Source of the DNA: JAQGMO01 sp050954505
GTDB lineage: Bacteria > Pseudomonadota > Gammaproteobacteria > Burkholderiales > Burkholderiaceae_D
Assembly: GCA_050954505.1 (NCBI GenBank)
Contig: JBPBPY010000141.1
Span: 1-7,604, forward strand
DNA length: 7,604 nucleotides
Direction: 5' to 3'
Made by a program: the position numbers and the translations under genes. The notes under the pieces were generated by a model. It worked only from the letters and a program-made list of their open reading frames with translations. It had not been told where the DNA came from and did not search any database. Below are positions 5,277 to 7,604 of the stretch, piece by piece. How positions within the stretch are numbered: position 1 is the first letter of the stretch; the number at the start of each line of letters is the position of its first letter.

Positions 5277-7352
5277 GTGCCAGTACAAATTCTCAAGATC
5301 ATTCTCGATGCGCCCCTCGATTTCAGCTTCGATTACCGATGGATCACCGATGGCGGTATCGACACCGCCGACATTGCCGACGCCAATGGCGCTGCCGCCC
5401 AGCCCGCCAGGGTAGGGCAGCTGGCGCTGGTGCCGTTCGGGCGCCGGGAAGTGATGGGTTTGATCGTCGGCATCGGCACCCACAGTGACCTGGCGCCGGA
5501 AAAACTCAAGGACGCTTTGGCAGTGCGTAGCGAACTGCCGCCGCTGTCGGAACACTGGCTGGCAATGTGTGCCTTTGCCGCCGACTATTATCAGCGTCCC
5601 ATGGGGGAAGTCGCCGTGCCCGGCTTGCCGAAGAATCTGCGCGCCGCCAAGCCGGTATCGCTGCTGCGGGCGCTGAAGAAAATGGCACGCACCGACTTGA
5701 TCCATGATGCCACGCCAGTGGCAGTGCCGCAGCTAAACGACGCCCAGCAGGAAGCCGTCGAGGCAATCGCCACTGCCGCAGGTTTCACGCCATTGCTGCT
5801 GCATGGGGTGACGGGAAGCGGGAAAACCGAGGTCTACCTGCAGGCTGCGCAGCGCATCCTGGCACATGACGATGCCGCGGACAATCCCTCGCAGATCCTG
5901 ATCCTGGTGCCGGAGATCAATCTCACGCCGCAGCTGGAAAACAATATCCGCGCCCGTTTTCCCGGTGTCATGCTGGCCACGCTGCACAGCGGCCTGGCTG
6001 AAGGCGAGCGCATGTTCCACTGGCTGGCAGCGCACCTGGGCCACGCGCGCATCATCCTCGGCACCCGGCTGGCCGTACTGGCCTCGCTGCCGCACCTGAA
6101 GATGATCGTCATCGATGAAGAACACGATCCGTCCTACAAGCAGCAGGAAGGCTTGCGCTACTCGGCACGCGACCTGGCCGTCTGGCGCGCCCGTCAGCTG
6201 GCCATACCGATCGTGCTCGGCTCGGCCACGCCGTCGCTGGAAACCTGGCATCACAGCCAGTCGGGACGTTACCGCAAGCTGGTGCTCACCCAGCGCGCAG
6301 TGGCCGATGCGGTGTTGCCGAAGGTGCGCCTGATCGACATGGAGCGCGACAAGCCGGCCGATGGCCTGACCTCGACACTGGTGTCGGCGCTCAAGCTGCG
6401 CCTGGAGCGTGGCGAACAATCGCTGCTGTTCCTGAACCGCCGCGGTTATGCGCCGGTATTGCATTGCGATGCCTGCGGCTGGATCAGCAATTGCACCCGC
6501 TGTACCGCCTTCATGGTGCTGCACCGGCCGGAAAACCGTCTGCGCTGCCACCACTGCAGCCTGGAGCTGCGCATTCCGCGCTCCTGTCCCACCTGCGGCA
6601 ATGTCGACCTGCAGCCACTTGGACGCGGCACCCAGCGCGTGGAAGAAGGTTTGCAACTGGTGTTCCCGCAAGCGCGCATCCTGCGCATCGATGCGGATTC
6701 CACGCGGCGCAAGGGCAGTGCCCAGGCCGCCTTCGACAGTGTCCATCGCGGCGAAGTCGATATCCTGATCGGTACGCAAATGGTCGCCAAGGGACATGAC
6801 TTCAAGAACCTCACGCTGGTGGGCATCCTCAATCCCGACACTGCCCTGTTTTCCCATGACTACCGCGCCAGCGAACGGCTGTTTGCCCAGCTCATGCAGG
6901 TTTCCGGCCGCGCAGGGCGGGCAGCGCAGCGCGATGGCGGCAGCGCCAGTGAAGTCCTGGTGCAGACCCGGTATGCGCGCCATCCGCTGTATGCGGCAGT
7001 GATTGCCCACGACTACGATGGTTTTGCCAACGGGCTGCTGGAAGAACGCGGCCAGGCCATGCTGCCGCCCTTCATGTACCAGGCACTGCTGCGCGCCGAA
7101 GCACGCGAGCTGCAGATTGCGCTCGATTTCCTGCAGCAGGCCGGCACCTGTCTGGAACACCAGGGCATTGTCATCAACGATCCGATTCCAATGACCATGA
7201 CGCGCGTAGCCAATGTCGACCGCGCACAGCTGCTGGTCGAATGCGCCTCGCGCCCGGCCTTGCAGGCATTCCTGAAACAATGGATGGTGTTGCTTCGGCA
7301 GATGAAAACGCGTGCGCGCTGGTCGCTGGAAGTCGATCCGGCCGACATCTGA
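5277..7352 (+). CDS. priA: Primosomal protein N' (replication restart helicase PriA)
   Basis: This 691-residue superfamily 2 helicase recognises stalled forks and D-loops and reloads the replicative helicase through the PriB/DnaT-type primosome. The N-terminal DNA-binding region covers roughly residues 1-110. The helicase motifs include Walker A GVTGSGKT (177-184), DEEH (280-283), GSATPS (315-320), GTQMVAKGHDF (499-509) and QVSGRAGR (541-548). The zinc-binding insertion has eight Cys at 397, 400, 406, 409, 424, 427, 437 and 440, all present. The length is slightly below the 732 of E. coli. The start is GTG 5277; TAA at 5250 closes the frame upstream and no ATG lies nearby. AGGA at 5272-5275 is too close, and AGGA at 5260-5263 is 13 nt away, so translation may be weak. 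The gene follows the DnaA-box region on the same strand. Confidence 0.97.
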   Translation: MPVQILKIILDAPLDFSFDYRWITDGGIDTADIADANGAAAQPARVGQLALVPFGRREVMGLIVGIGTHSDLAPEKLKDALAVRSELPPLSEHWLAMCAFAADYYQRPMGEVAVPGLPKNLRAAKPVSLLRALKKMARTDLIHDATPVAVPQLNDAQQEAVEAIATAAGFTPLLLHGVTGSGKTEVYLQAAQRILAHDDAADNPSQILILVPEINLTPQLENNIRARFPGVMLATLHSGLAEGERMFHWLAAHLGHARIILGTRLAVLASLPHLKMIVIDEEHDPSYKQQEGLRYSARDLAVWRARQLAIPIVLGSATPSLETWHHSQSGRYRKLVLTQRAVADAVLPKVRLIDMERDKPADGLTSTLVSALKLRLERGEQSLLFLNRRGYAPVLHCDACGWISNCTRCTAFMVLHRPENRLRCHHCSLELRIPRSCPTCGNVDLQPLGRGTQRVEEGLQLVFPQARILRIDADSTRRKGSAQAAFDSVHRGEVDILIGTQMVAKGHDFKNLTLVGILNPDTALFSHDYRASERLFAQLMQVSGRAGRAAQRDGGSASEVLVQTRYARHPLYAAVIAHDYDGFANGLLEERGQAMLPPFMYQALLRAEARELQIALDFLQQAGTCLEHQGIVINDPIPMTMTRVANVDRAQLLVECASRPALQAFLKQWMVLLRQMKTRARWSLEVDPADI

Positions 7353-7466
7353 AGCGGGTCTTCAACAACAGGTGGCAGCAAGGCGCGCCATTGTCCAAGG
7401 CAACCATGCCTGCCGGCGTGCCGGCTGATTCGATTGCCGGCAATTTGGCGGACGATGGGGCTGACT
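7353..7466. other. Non-coding stretch after priA
   Basis: No gene or clear terminator is visible. It contains GCCGGC twice (7412-7417 and 7420-7425) and the 12-bp palindrome ATTGCCGGCAAT (7433-7444). A minus-strand frame is open from the window edge to a stop near 7361, but its composition looks like chance, and the 35-bp repeat does not keep a codon phase. Confidence 0.5.
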
Positions 7467-7604
7467 GCAGAGCTGACCGGAGGGCCATCTGCAGGGCCGC
7501 TGCAGAGCTGACTGGAGGGCCATCTGCAGGGCCACTGCGGAGCTGACTGGAGGGTCAACTGCAGGGCCGGCTGCGGAGCTGACTACAAGGCCGGCTGCGA
7601 GGCT
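7467..7604. repeat. 35-bp minisatellite (tandem repeat), continuing past the window
   Basis: Units run 7467-7501 (35 bp), 7502-7536 (35 bp), 7537-7572 (36 bp) and 7573-7596 (24 bp, internally deleted). The start of a further unit, GCGAGGCT, reaches the window edge. Units 1 and 2 differ at only two positions (C/T at unit position 12 and G/A at position 33); units 3 and 4 diverge more. Each begins GC(A/G)GAGCTGAC and the full units carry GGAGGG and CTGCAGGGCC. Because 35 is not a multiple of three, a protein-coding role is unlikely. The palindrome CTGCAG recurs at 7465-7470, 7489-7494 and 7500-7505. Confidence 0.85.

Noticed and set aside
5733..7280. Long 515-codon minus-strand frame opposite priA
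   Set aside because: It is a shadow of the priA codon pattern; PriA motifs on the + strand are complete.
7361..7604. Minus-strand frame running in from the right window edge
   Set aside because: The 35-bp period breaks codon phase between repeat units, and the translation is Ala/Pro/Ser-rich without any family signature.

Overview
The window (about 7.6 kb) looks like chromosomal DNA from a betaproteobacterium of the order Burkholderiales, most likely the family Oxalobacteraceae (Herminiimonas/Herbaspirillum-like). This is inferred from the HemE and PriA sequences, the GC-rich coding DNA and the order atpC ... hemE, priA. All five complete genes and the partial first gene read on the + strand. 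No mobile element, CRISPR array, tRNA or rRNA is visible.

Layout: (1) 2-127, the 3' end of atpC (ATP synthase epsilon subunit), closed by a strong intrinsic terminator at 181-214. (2) 329-1243, a ten-helix EamA/DMT-type transporter with its own likely promoter. (3) 1244-1690, a non-coding stretch with a heptamer tandem repeat and a probable minus-strand gene remnant. (4) 1691-3136, a two-gene unit: a YccU-type CoA-binding protein, then a class III-like polyphosphate kinase 2 with a Lys/Ala-rich N-terminal extension. (5) 3137-3436, an intergenic stretch with a perfect 11-bp stem-loop and a possible hemE promoter. (6) 3437-4522, hemE (uroporphyrinogen decarboxylase). (7) 4523-5276, a 754-bp AT-rich non-coding region carrying five to six DnaA-box-like nonamers, including two exact TTATCCACA boxes inside a duplicated module of about 42 bp. 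(8) 5277-7352, priA (replication restart helicase) with a GTG start. (9) 7353-7604, a non-coding tail ending in a 35-bp minisatellite that runs off the window.

The genes are housekeeping: energy (atpC, polyphosphate-dependent nucleotide phosphorylation), heme synthesis (hemE) and replication restart (priA). The most notable signal is not a gene. It is the DnaA-box cluster between hemE and priA, which has the look of a replication origin or of a DnaA-binding control/titration site upstream of priA. In many proteobacteria the mnmG-rsmG-parAB-atp cluster lies near oriC, so the context fits. dnaA itself is not in the window, and origin function cannot be shown from this sequence alone. I see no convincing undescribed protein system here.
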